In this document: one piece after another, positions 1 to 9,642 of the stretch
Layout of the letters: every line of letters starts with the position of its first letter
Position numbering within the stretch: position 1 is the first letter of the stretch
Translations under genes and position numbers: made by a program
The notes under the pieces: model-generated
Told to the model about the DNA's origin: nothing
The model's input: only the letters and a program-made list of their open reading frames with translations
The model's database searches: none
Source: Liolophura sinensis
Taxonomy: Eukaryota > Mollusca > Polyplacophora > Chitonida > Chitonidae
Assembly (NCBI RefSeq): GCF_032854445.1
Contig: NC_088297.1
Span: 27,461,915-27,489,247 of the forward strand
Direction: 5' to 3'
DNA length: 27,333 bases

Positions 1-183
1 CATGAGTCAAGTCACGCCTAGGACAAACATTGAACATTTTTAGAATACTTAGCGGCATGCCTTACCAGTGAGGCGGCACCATGACTTTCTAGTCTAGAAT
101 CATGTCTGCTCTTGTGAAATGGCCGAAATAATAGTTGGTACCTCGCATACAGAACAAGAAGACCGGCGACCAGAACAACTTAC

Positions 184-289
184 CCAGCCAGTAATCGCTG
201 CAGGCGTCTCCAAATCCGTTTTTGTATTCATTCCAAGATTTGTCGAATTTCTGGGCAAATCCACTTGCTATGTCTCTGCGTTGAATAAC
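184..289 (-). CDS. Second FReD exon
   Basis: A 106-nt exon with acceptor TTTTTCCACACAG and donor GTAAGT, phase 0 in and phase 1 out. The product VIQRRDIASGFAQKFDKSWN, then EYKNGFGDACSDYWLG, continues the fibrinogen-like domain directly from GGGWT in the preceding exon. The Q-R-R...W-x-x-Y-x-x-G-F-G-D...D-Y-W-L-G pattern is diagnostic of FReD. The next exon, which would carry the calcium and ligand sites, is beyond position 1. Confidence 0.85.
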
Positions 290-695
290 CTGTGTGGAAA
301 AACAATATGGAATCGAGGCATCCTTATTTGATTCATCATATGAAGCAGTTAGAGATCAACAAATACATGTATATCTTTCACTAAATTGATTATAATTACC
401 ACAGCAATATTTAACATGGAAATGTACAATGTATATTTATACTCTATTTGCTAAATCCTTTCATATGTTTTCCTGGTATGGTTGTTAAAAGAAATTCTGA
501 GGGCATTTCTTTCCCGAAGTAGTAAACGTTATATTTTGTTGTTAAGCCAAGCAATGTTATTGCCATCATTACAAAAATAAAGTTTGATAAATTGCCATTT
601 AACAGGTTCAGTTGACAGACGCAGTTTACCGTAAAAGACTGATTAGTGTTTGAAATCGAAAAATATTTGGATGGTAAGTATAACTGACGTCTTAC

Positions 696-1033
696 CGTCC
701 ATCCACCGCCGTCACCCATGTAACAGAAAGCCTTCACAGACTTGCCGGTGAGGCCGAATGGATAGATGTCATAAACACCATCCTCCCTGACGCCATGAAG
801 CTTGTACAACTCGTAACAGTCACGTGCAGTGTACACTTCCGGGTCGTCTGCGGCGTCTAGCTCAGTCTCGAGAGTATTTGCTGGTTCAAGCTCGTGACAC
901 GTGACTGCAGGATGCTGACCTCGCCATTGACCTCTGCAAGCTCGGCCTCAGTATCGGCCTTGGCTGCGTAGATCTTCCTCAGGGTATCGTCCTTGAACCC
1001 GACCGACTCGGCAGAGGATTCCAAGTCGGTGAT
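696..1033 (-). CDS. Coiled coil to FReD exon with a frame break
   Basis: Acceptor TTATGTTGTCAG, donor GTAAGA, length 338 nt. The first part reads ITDLESSAESVGFKDDTLRK and continues as coiled coil to SRVTSLNQQ, meeting a stop at 857-859. The second part is open one frame over: ETELDAADDPEVYTARDCYE and on to FCYMGDGGGWT, the N-terminal FReD signature (DC-x-E-L-Y ... G-x-Y-x-I-Y-P ... C-x-M-x-x-x-GGGWT). Both flanking introns are phase 0, so an intact exon should be a multiple of three. A one-base loss (or two-base gain) near 865-885 explains both facts. An undetected short intron is less likely, because the coding signal is continuous across the break. Confidence 0.75.
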
Positions 1034-1541
1034 CTGACAACATAAAGTGTATATGTATGCTACTACATCGTAAAGTTTCATTTATAAAATTTGTCAGAAT
1101 ATTATCAACTGGAACAGCGCTGAATTTAGCCAGTCCACTCATTTACACTCAAACATATATGGATCTTTACTGAAGATGCAATGTAGCCCAGTTTTTAATC
1201 TTTCACCGGTGAATACTTCTTTTTTTTTAAATACAGATGGTTTAAAAATACAATTTCGCTCTCTCAGTATTTGCTGAGATGAAAAATAGCTGTCGCCGGT
1301 TTAACTGGCCGACCATTCACCGGGAGATTCTGATGAAAGGCTCAACGTGATAGGTGAGGCAAGTCAGATGAAACACGGGGGATTTCACATCATGCCCAAT
1401 CGCTGAGGCACTGACTTGCAAGTCGGACGAAACCTCGTACTGACCAATCCCCGAGACAGCGTGATGGGAGATACTGATGAGAAGTTTGGCATGCCACACG
1501 AAACCACGTAGTGTCCAATCAGCGACACGAATGAGTATTAC

Positions 1542-1709
1542 CTGAGCCTCCTGTTGGCTGAGGGTCTCCTCCAAATCGTCACGTGCCTGGGTCAGTTCCT
1601 CGTAGGATGCCATCACCTCGGCAAGAGTGTCGTTAGAGGACTGGAGCAGAGCCACGAGGGTGTCCATATCCTGAGCCAACCCGTCCCGCTCGTCCATCAT
1701 GGTGTCAAC
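1542..1709 (-). CDS. Coiled-coil exon 2 of the fibrinogen-related gene
   Basis: A 168-nt, exactly 56-codon, phase 0-0 exon with acceptor CTGTTTTTCAG and donor GTAATA. The product (VDTMMDERDGLAQDMDTLVA ... EELTQARDDLEETLSQQEAQ) is acidic, leucine-rich and heptad-patterned, a strong coiled-coil signature. No lesion seen. It follows the 80-nt exon in frame and leads into the 1033-696 exon. Confidence 0.75.
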
Positions 1710-1994
1710 CTGAAAAACAGAGACGCCAGGGCCATTATTCATCCAGGATTGGACTCGCCCTGCCACGTGTACAGTATATTTACACACACCTAATCACTCC
1801 CCGTCGCTAGATGACTGAAAAATTGTTAAGTGCCACTCAAAACCCTGAGCATGCATACATAAATGGTTCGCCCTATGCTGTGGACATTTTATAAACTCTG
1901 AACTTGTCTTCAGCTACTATATGGCGTCTATGTAAGCACGTCAGACGCTGAAATGTCTGTCAGTACGTTGCCAAAAGTATTTGGTTCACTTTAC

Positions 1995-2107
1995 AGGCAG
2001 TCAGGTTTCCTCTAACCATTAAACTGACTGCCGCGAGGTGTGTTAAAACTCCTTGAGTATGGCGTTAAACAAAATCGAATAAATAAATAAATAAATAAAT
2101 AAATAAA
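1995..2107 (+). mobile_element. SINE 3' end (meta/MD-type tail) with (AAAT)n
   Basis: The stretch reads tcaggtttcctctaaccatt, then a degraded 'tataagtgaaatattctt' segment, then cttgagtatggcgttaaaca and an (AAAT)n tail. This matches the tail shared by SINEs at 8525 and 9393 in this window. It is 5'-truncated and sits in an intron of the fibrinogen-related gene, antisense to it. Confidence 0.6.
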
Positions 2108-2313
2108 ATATGATAGAAAATATGTCGTCACTTAAACCCACGATACAGAGTTCACCTTTTCGTTTTTTTATAAGCAATCCGATTTTAACACAGTCAAGCC
2201 TAGTGAAAAATATCATGAAACTGCGCAAATGTTTCATCGCCGCACAATAGCAGTGCAATATCTTACTTAACCATTTAACGTCATAAGCGGAAATAATTAT
2301 ATGACTTCCTAAC

Positions 2314-2393
2314 CTGCGCAGTTGCGTTCTGAAGGAGGCGTTCCGTTTTCTTGATATCAGCTTGGACGCTTTCCAGGGCTGCCTGAAGTTTCA
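2314..2393 (-). CDS. Coiled-coil exon 1 of the fibrinogen-related gene
   Basis: An 80-nt exon entered in phase 1 and left in phase 0 (donor GTTAGG). It encodes KLQAALESVQADIKKTERLL and then QNATAQ, with heptad-like leucine/isoleucine spacing. NAT is a possible N-glycosylation sequon. The single base left over from the PAN exon joins the first two bases here to make a Met codon, which supports the junction. Acceptor CACGTCAG has a weak pyrimidine tract. Confidence 0.6.
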
Positions 2394-3242
2394 CTGACGT
2401 GAGAATCGATGGTCTTTGGTGAGTTTGGCGACTTGAGCTCTGTCTAGGAATTTGAGAAACATGTCAGCTTTATACCTAGAATATAGTGTCAAAAATCTGC
2501 AATGTATTGTGAGACTGAAGTAAGGAAAGTGGCAAACTGTAAAGAAATATGGCGTATTCCAAACAATCCACAAAAACAACAGCAGATGGTTGGTTGTTTA
2601 GATCTGACCAACAAGATAAACTGCAACGTCCCAGATTATCCCACAAATTGTACAATAGACTTTCAACGACAAAAATACAAGGGAAGAGGTTGGTGACAAA
2701 CGGAAACTCGAACATGCGCTATCAGCACATGATGAACCAAACACCATACCAACCTCCCAAACAACGCTGAAACCCTGTGAGATGTTCAAGTTCTCATGAA
2801 GAATATTGACAATTGTGTCTAAAGCACCCCTATGTTACAATTAACTTTTACTTCACTTTTAATCCCAAAATACACAGCGTGCTGAGAAATAATGACGTCA
2901 TTTTGCAATCGATCTGGGAGCAGAAGTCTTATAGGGCCTACAAGTTGTACGTGATTTCATAAACTTTCGAAGCTGAAAACATGCATGTCCAGTCGTTCAA
3001 CAAAGTCTTCAGGACAGCTTTAGTTTGGCATTAAGATGTCACTAGCATTAAGATTTAAATCCGCTTTTGATTTGCTTATGACAAAACTTGATTTCTCATT
3101 GAAATCTGCATGTGATGCGACTAATCAAATTTTGCTGTCATGGATGAAAAGGTGTTATTAGCATCATTTATACCTGCATTTTATTTATTATTTTTTTATT
3201 AGAGATTCTTTTGTTATTATTTTATTTAACTTAATGGTTTAC

Positions 3243-3476
3243 TTGGAAACATGGCGTAAATCTCCCAGCCGTGGACGCTGCGGATCAGCTCATTGTCCTC
3301 GATGCGAGCAGACGACAGGTCGCACTTCCGGTGCTCCGCCTTGTACTCAAATGATTGACAGGTGTCAAGTTCCAAACACCTAGCGGCTTAGTCTTCTGGC
3401 TCAGCGTCATTCACACGCCCAAGGTCGTTCTGGGCGTCAATCACCGAGTTCCGCACGACAAAGAACTTCTCCACGG
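3243..3476 (-). CDS. PAN/apple-domain exon with in-frame TAA
   Basis: Exon of 234 nt, phase 1 on both sides, with acceptor TTTTTTGTGTAG and donor GTAAAC. Translation starts VEKFFVVRNSVIDAQNDLG; after the stop it includes CLELDTCQSFEYKAEHRKCD and ends SVHGWEIYAMFP. The spacing C-x5-C-x3-Y...C-x-L-S is typical of PAN/apple domains, which bind proteins or carbohydrates. A TAA codon follows PED, where family members usually have the first cysteine (PEDC-A-x-R-C pattern). A symmetric 1-1 exon is a classic shuffling unit. The stop would truncate the protein before the coiled coil. Confidence 0.7.
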
Positions 3477-5680
3477 CTACACAAAAAATGCATAAGGGAA
3501 TGGTTACGCAGTCATAATACCAACGGACATACCTTACTCATTCTACAATGGGCAAAGTATGAAGTATGATGAGATAGGCTTATACCCACATGAGTATACA
3601 TGGAGTGGTTATAGCTTAACGCCACTGCGGCAATAGATCTACATGTCGTTCAACTTGTAACTTAAAACTATAGAACAGGTAAGCTAGTTCTAGTTGGAAA
3701 TTAGAAGTTACAAGTTGGAGTTCTAAATAAATTATTTCTCTATTATTTCAGCCATATCGTGGCGAGAACAAGTTAAAACCAGGAGATTGTAAACGATTTG
3801 ATTTTTTTAGAACAAACAAAATCAAACAAAATCATGGCTGTTATGTTCCATAAAGCGATACCAGTGGCCAAGCATCAAGGCCCAGCTGACTGTCAAAAAA
3901 GAAAACCAACAGATGCTAACACACATAAAGACGAATAGCTTTGTTCAACTGCCGAAGTACATAGACAATGGAAAATTCGACACAATCAACCTGCATGTAC
4001 AAATTGTAACAGTATTTACAAAAACAGGCAACATGGAGAAAAAGCATGACAAAAATGAAAGATGATCGACTGGATTTGAACCCCACCAGATATCATATCA
4101 TATAAAATACGTCTAATGATGAAAATCACCACAGCGTGTTTATTGAGTTAGGTCTTGTCGATCACCGCACCTGGTTCTGTGCGGCATTCTAAAGCCCGAC
4201 TCTTCCTTACGAACGTGTAAGGTCTAGACCTGAATAGAAACTGGAATCCGCGATATTTCTTTAACGGTTGATTTTGGTCAAATAAGAGAACCATGTTTTC
4301 GGCTTGTCATGACACAAGGTATTGTGTGGATAGACATTTTTCCTATATTTCGCCTTGGCTTTGGAGTTATATTGGTGATAGCACGGGGTATGGGGGAATG
4401 CCGTCGGGATTGTTGCGGATTACCCATGATGCATTGCGAACTGGGCTGACTTTACGTGCAAACATTGAAAATTGTTCATTGATAACTGTGGAGACTGTAA
4501 GGAGAGTTGTTCAATTCTCGCTTTGAGTGACAGCCGGCCGATCTATGGTGCAGATTACCTACAGCATATGTTAAATGGACAGGCTTACATGTCTATGTCT
4601 GAAGTAGGGTGGTGTCATTTAAATATTTCTAGCGAGAAAACTATAGATCGTATGTAGTTTTGTCTGTGAAGTGGAACTGAAAATGTGCATAAATCGTGCT
4701 GAAAGTTGCTCTTTCATATGCGAAAAGGTTGAGGAATTAGAGTAGTGTTGGCAATTTCTCCTCTGACCTAGTTCCGAGAGTACACCATATGATGTCCAGT
4801 AGGTGTTTCACCTCTTGCAACTCTTTTAACCCAAGATCACCTTCATCATAAGGATGCAGGCATCATTGCTATAAAAATATTCCATCCAAAGAACAGAACT
4901 ACGTTCTTTATAGCGAAATATTAACTTGACTGCTGCAATCTTCTTGTGTGAGGTCAACTTTACAAGGACTCCATGAGTCACTTGTGTTACAGCTGTCATA
5001 GCAAAAGATCACCCATTGCTATATCCCCTATAGTCTAATGTTGCGTTTGCTACAACTCGCTTTATAGCCAAAGATCACCTTTGCGACAACACAACTTTTG
5101 CTACAACGCCTATCGTCCGACAACGTGTTTGCTACAATTGGCTTTTTGATACAACTTAACGTATCTTAGTCGAACTGCTCCTTAGTAAGTTTCTTTTGCT
5201 ACAACCCCAGCACAGGGGTGCTTTTACATGTTTTACATGTCTTGCACGCATGAAGCTCTCAGGAGATCTTTAGCCGGCCACCATATGTATACTGTACTGT
5301 ATGTCAGGTCGCTGGATACTTGAACAGATCCAGGATTTTACTGCAGTCGCTGTGTTGTTATGCTTTGAACGGGATATGTGGCAATACAGATAGTATACTA
5401 CTCCCTCAAGTCTTGCACCCGACCAATTCGTATTTGCGGAAAACAAATTAGTGCAATGATATTGTGTTTCCTGCATGTTGTAACTGGGCTAAGAAAAAAA
5501 TAGATGATGCCATGGTAGTTAGAATCGACTTGGCCTTTGGTCGCCTTGTGCAGAAAACCCCTGAGTAGAACTCTGTAACAGGCCCTAGAGGAGTTTTGGA
5601 GGTATATCTTTGGGGGATGGGGGAGATATTTAGTACTACTGGGTACCGGTACTTGACATGCTGTGCTGTTTTCATACCAT
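3477..5680. other. Intergenic or upstream region, no exon recognised
   Basis: The missing 5' (signal-peptide) exon of the fibrinogen-related gene should lie upstream of 3476 on the minus strand, here or further right, but I could not find it. A weak repeated motif tttgctacaac occurs around 5045, 5090, 5128 and 5201. An internal promoter B-box-like element (ggttcaaatcc on the minus strand) lies at about 4073-4084 without a convincing tRNA fold. Nothing else supportable was seen. Confidence 0.4.
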
Positions 5681-5686
5681 ACATAC

Positions 5687-5812
5687 ATCATCCTGCATCA
5701 TGTAACGTCATTCTGCATCATGTAACGTCATCCTGCATCCTGTAACGTCATCCTGCATCATGTAACATCATCCTGCATCATGTAACATCATCCTGCATCA
5801 TGTAACGTCATT
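5687..5812. repeat. 20-bp minisatellite, about 6 copies
   Basis: Units of tgtaacgtcatcctgcatca repeat head to tail at exactly 20 bp from about 5700; two units carry acatca instead of acgtca. Most units contain a bZIP half site (TGACGT on the minus strand). Confidence 0.9.
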
Positions 5813-6470
5813 CATTTGGAGTGGTGCTTAAAATTTTATAAGCTTTTACACTGAGGTAGTGTGCGTAAACTCAGCCTCTGGCTTACAGACGACTCGGCAC
5901 ATTATAATGACCTCGATATCCGCTGGAACAGCTCCCAAAGTCAACCGGATGTATTTTTTTTCCCGCTGCGCAAGTCATGAAATTTGCATTACATTTCCCT
6001 GAGGATTTCACCAGATTCTTTGACTGTAACATCCCAATTTTTGAGACCTGTTTGTATTATTTTGGTCTACATTGTACATTACATCTGAGAGACTGTAAAT
6101 TCATCGCTATAATAATTTTTCCTGTGAGGCATTATGTAACTAGGGCTTCTGTTGGGTGAAACTTTCTGCCGCATAGCAATACCGCTTTTTCTGTAAAAGT
6201 TCAGCTGTAACAGGCCAATCACACAATCATAACGATTGAGACAAGAGAAACGAGGGGTTTGAACTGAAATTTAAAACAGAATTAAAATGAAGCGTTATCT
6301 AGACTACTGCGTTCTTTGTCCTGTGTCTTAAATTTTGAAATAATCATCTAAACCTTTTTTTAAATTTTAAATTGCGTTAGTTTTTTGTTTTTTGTTTGTT
6401 TTTGTTTTTTTCACTTAGTCCCTTGGTGTGTCTCCAGAAACGAATTTTGAGCTTGAAATTCAGGCTTCCT
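5813..6470. other. Intergenic, nothing recognised
   Basis: AT-rich sequence with a T-rich tract (poly-T with G interruptions) at about 6354-6412. No exon, repeat family or RNA gene could be supported. Confidence 0.4.
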
Positions 6471-6477
6471 GTCTTAC

Positions 6478-6790
6478 GAAATGGATAGCGGGACGTGGCT
6501 CTGTGAATGGGACTCCCGTAACGACGAGGCACACGAGGGGAAGGTTCAATCCCGGCCTTGGACAAGTCCTCATTGTTCTTTAGGCCTTGGTGACAATAAA
6601 GGATCGACGATGGCATTTTTGCCCGGTCTTCTGTTCGCTGTAGGCCGCTTGTCTTCCACCAGAGTATTGAAGGCATACAAGTTTGTCGCACGTGGGAAAC
6701 GTGTCGTCAGTTAGTTGCCATAGGTAAGTGGTTTACCACGTGGGCACTCCGTTTTCCTCAGACTCGCGGCATCCGTGAAAAGTTGTTGAT
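6478..6790 (+). mobile_element. tRNA-derived SINE, 3' degraded
   Basis: A tRNA-like head begins near 6485, with an A-box-like gtggctctgtgaatggg and a strong B box ggttcaatccc at 6543-6553. The tail near 6722-6790 contains gtggtttaccacgtgggcac and ctccgttttcctc, the conserved 3' region seen again at 22950. The final segment ending in gtaaaacacc is missing. Confidence 0.6.
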
Positions 6791-7380
6791 TGTTGCAGGT
6801 CATTGAATAATGTGGTAATTGTACTTTCTAAACAAATTCTCACTTTTAAACATCCAAAGCTTGTACATATTCTAGTCAGCAAAGATGTAGTGTGATAGTG
6901 AATTCCAACTCCTTTACATGTACGCAATGTATAATCACCAAAGATCCATTTGCTTGTACTTATCTATTCAATATATCATAGATTTTTAAAGGCAACGACA
7001 GAAGCATATGTCTGATGAAAGACCATTACAATAGTTAGATTTATATTTTTTAAAAAATGTTCAACCTAGGTATATGCATTTGAAACATTGGGCTCTATAG
7101 GGACATTTTCTGACCTTATTGGGGCCAGGGTTGTTTGCCACATAACACGCATGGCAGGCGTAAATTTCAATATTCAAGAAACAGCAAAAATATGCATATG
7201 ATACCCTCTGGGTCATTACAGACCACTGTAGAATATAATGTTTTAAAAACACCCTATTGAGTTTGAAGAATTCTTAAAATATAAATCGAACTATTTCCCT
7301 GGGCACTGTTTAACGGTCCGTCATGTGATATACTTCATTTTTGTGTTTTCTTTGCCTTTATAATGTAACGTAGCTCCCAT
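6791..7380. other. Intergenic, nothing recognised
   Basis: AT-rich, without open coding structure, splice-flanked exons or recognisable repeats. Confidence 0.35.
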
Positions 7381-7427
7381 TTATTTTGGCCTATTTTATT
7401 GTCATCGTTTTGAATCTCATGTTTGTA

Positions 7428-7502
7428 AATACATGTACGTGTACACCTACGCTTGTGTATTTTGTGCACGTATACACATGTACCGTACATTTGTGTACGT
7501 GG
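7428..7502. repeat. Alternating purine-pyrimidine quasi-palindrome
   Basis: Runs such as acatgtacgtgtacac and gtgcacgtatacacatgt alternate purine and pyrimidine and partly pair with each other as imperfect inverted repeats. Such tracts can adopt Z-DNA or a cruciform; that is inference. Confidence 0.45.
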
Positions 7503-7814
7503 AACCCAGTTGACTGGATTAGACACATATTAAATTTGGTTGTTGTTCCTTCAACACAAAAGTCCGTGTCATTTACACAAACAGCAGTCATCGTTTATTA
7601 TGCTTCGTCAAGGTTGTAATTGCTTGCCAATTTTGGTGTCAAATAAAACGATTTTTTTTTCTTTTCTTTTTTACATTGAGGTGTTGACAGGTGTTGTGAA
7701 TGGCGTTGAGTATATAACCACATGTGCATGTATGCTCGGGATTTTTCGGTCGTGCTTGACAATTTTGCTGTCATGTGACAACGATGAGGCATCCGATGTG
7801 TTTATATATACTGT

Positions 7815-8012
7815 GTCTTCTTGTGGCAGGGTGAGTCCATGCTGCCAAAGTGCTGCCGTCGGTGAAGTATCATACCGAAGACACCAGACATGACAGCAAC
7901 AAGTCCCATTTTTTGAAATCTTTGGCGTGACCCGACCTTGGTTTGATCCCGGGCCTCCGGACTTCGAGGCCAACCCTAATTTTCGTAGTTCTGCATTACC
8001 ACCGTCAGCCAT
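7815..8012 (+). mobile_element. Possible SINE-like dispersed repeat
   Basis: A B-box-like ggtttgatcccggg lies at about 7940-7953, followed by a G/C-rich block with the self-complementary ggcctccggacttcgaggcc. No A box, tail or target-site duplication could be identified, so the assignment is weak. Confidence 0.3.
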
Positions 8013-8524
8013 ATTGTATTGGACTTGAGATAGTGTAAAAAGTCAGAAAGGTCTATGTTATAGTTATGAATAGCAGATTGTGGCTTAAAAAGCTGTAAAA
8101 AAAAAGTGATAGGGTAGGAGATATGGGTGGCGCATAGCTTTATGGGCAGTAAGAAAAGAAGAATAAATATTTAATTTAGGCAAAGGAAGGACCTTCAGAG
8201 GCTTTAAAAATGAGAAGTGTGTTCCAGCCTGTGCAAAAAGGGAACGACTCGCACCTTACGTTTTTGAGGCTGAGTAAGTGGCAGCAGGTGAGTTTGGTAT
8301 CTATACTTCCCCAAAGTGCGTTGTCGTCGTTCAGGCAGGAAAAGATCAAGAAAAGAGTAAAGTATTGATCTTCTTGTTAAAAGGCTTTCTCATGTGAAGG
8401 CTTTATCATCCCAATATTTTGAGATGCTTTCATGCACGTGAAATTTAAAAGAGCCACGAAAGTTTGTTGTTGAAAATAAGGCCAAGGAATTTGTGCTCGC
8501 TCACCACGGTCAGAAGAGCTCAGT

Positions 8525-8778
8525 CCAGCATGATATATTTATTTATTTATTTACTTATTTGTTTTACGCCATACTCCAGAATATTTCACTTGTGCGACGG
8601 CGGCCAGCACTGATTGTGGTGGGAGGAAAGCGGACAGGGCACGGGGGAAACTCACGACCATGTGAAAGACCTCACGTATGGCCGGAAAGAAAGTCAGCAT
8701 GAGCTGGACTTGAACTCACAGCGACCACATTAATGAGGGGTGTGCCTGCTAACCTTCCTTGGCCACGGACGCCCCGTC
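8525..8778 (-). mobile_element. Near full-length tRNA-derived SINE
   Basis: Read on the minus strand, the head at about 8778 starts with gggcgtccgtggccaaggaa (A box) and has a B box gagttcaagtcc near 8707-8718. The body contains tggtcgtgagtttcccc and ccaccacaatcagtgctggc. The tail is acttgagta-like, then gcgtaaaacaaataagtaaa and (TAAA)n. It lies inside the decayed LINE, separating palm and thumb pieces. Confidence 0.8.
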
Positions 8779-9052
8779 CAGGCTGATTGATTGTCCTGGA
8801 GGAAGTTTGAGGACAGTCCTAACAATCAAGACTTTCGGCTAATTCTGTGCAAATAGTTTTATTATTAAGAGGAAGATGGATGCTACACAGCAATTGTGAG
8901 ATCTTGGCAAACTCTGACGTCTTCAGATGGAGCGGACGAACAGGCACTGGTCAGCGAGTAGGCTAATTTCAAAATACTGTATGAGCGCATGTCATTGGTG
9001 CATTAAAAAAAATGAAGAAAACCCAATATTGAGCCCTTTGAGACACCATATA

Positions 9053-9313
9053 ATACCCTAAAAAAATTGTCTTAATTTTAATGGAAAGCCTGTTGTCTGA
9101 GTGATGCTAAAATGTACTCTGTTATTATAACACAATATACTGTCATATTCCACAAAACATTCTGTTAGTCTTGTAGAATCTTTATGTTGAATTAATGGAA
9201 TGTGTGTGCTGTATCTAACAGAACAATCTGCTGCAATAGCAGATTACATTGTAGCATCACTCAGTCAACAGACTTTCCGTTAAAAGAAACAGGTAAATTT
9301 TTTTTAGTGTGTT
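9053..9313. mobile_element. MITE copy 1, about 75-bp terminal inverted repeats
   Basis: The left end (9055 on: ctaaaaaaattg ... gcctgttgtctgagtgatgc) is the reverse complement of the right end (gcatcactcagtcaacagac ... aattttttttag). Ends read TA|CCCTAAAA...TTTTAGTG|TG, consistent with a TA target typical of Tc1/mariner-type elements. The core atataacacaatatactgtc recurs in inverse orientation in copy 2 near 10218. It adjoins RT motif B of the LINE. Confidence 0.75.
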
Positions 9314-9392
9314 GGTGTAAATGGAGACAGAAATCCTTCAAATTTGACAGTTTATTGTCTGCCAGCTAAGTAACCCGGCAACAAATCATAAA

Positions 9393-9642
9393 ATGCAGGG
9401 GCCTCCGAGGCCGAGGCAGTTGACACGCCAGCTCTGCACAATGACCCAGGAGCCTTTCACCAATGCGGTCGCTGTAAGTTCAAATCCAGTTAATTCTGGC
9501 TTCCTCTCCGGGTGTTCCCGGGAAGGTCTATCAGCCACCTCCCACCATGATGCTGGCCGCTGTCGTGTAAGTGAAATAAATGCTCTTGAGTACGTCGTAA
9601 AACACCAAACAAGTAAAACAATAAACATTAGACGCCACAATG
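9393..9642 (+). mobile_element. Near full-length tRNA-derived SINE, opposite orientation to the 8525 copy
   Basis: The head ggggcctccgaggccgaggc leads to a B box agttcaaatcc at about 9477-9487. The body contains cccaccatgatgctggccgc, and the tail gagtacgtcgtaaaacacca is followed by an A-rich end. It is inserted directly beside RT motif A of the LINE. The hydrophobic peptide readable on its minus strand comes from the SINE tail and is not a gene. Confidence 0.85.

Larger units (their letters stand above)
184..3476 (-). pseudogene. Fibrinogen-related protein: PAN/apple + coiled coil + FReD, partial, with two lesions
   Basis: Five exons read in order on the minus strand: 3476-3243 (PAN/apple), 2393-2314, 1709-1542 and 1033-696 (coiled coil, then start of the fibrinogen-like domain) and 289-184 (more FReD). 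All have GT..AG boundaries and the intron phases agree (1,1,0,0,0,1). FReD proteins of this kind are secreted lectin-like pattern-recognition or adhesion molecules that oligomerise through the coiled coil; that role is family knowledge, not seen here. The 5' signal-peptide exon was not found, and the C-terminal two thirds of the FReD lie beyond the left edge. Two lesions argue for a pseudogene or assembly error: a TAA at the expected first PAN cysteine, and a 338-nt exon between two phase-0 introns that needs a one-base shift inside it. The rest of the reading frame is well preserved, so inactivation would be recent. Confidence 0.75.

Noticed and set aside
4060-4135. Possible tRNA gene on the minus strand from a B-box-like ggttcaaatcc
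   Set aside because: I could not place an acceptor stem, D arm or A box at tRNA distance; possibly a SINE head remnant.
4293-4657. Two overlapping plus-strand open frames
   Set aside because: No homology, signal sequence or splice context; chance open reading in unique DNA.
6377-6691. Minus-strand open frame of 104 codons
   Set aside because: It overlaps the SINE at 6478-6790 and a T-rich tract; no domain recognised.
7671-8012. Minus-strand open frame of 113 codons starting MADGGNAELRKLG
   Set aside because: It covers a SINE-like repeat with a B-box-like motif and has no recognisable domain or splice structure.
8207-8290. Plus-strand exon-like segment starting MRSVFQPVQKG and ending at a GTGAGT
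   Set aside because: The minus strand of this stretch fits the C-terminal part of the LINE reverse transcriptase better, so the open frame is a shadow.
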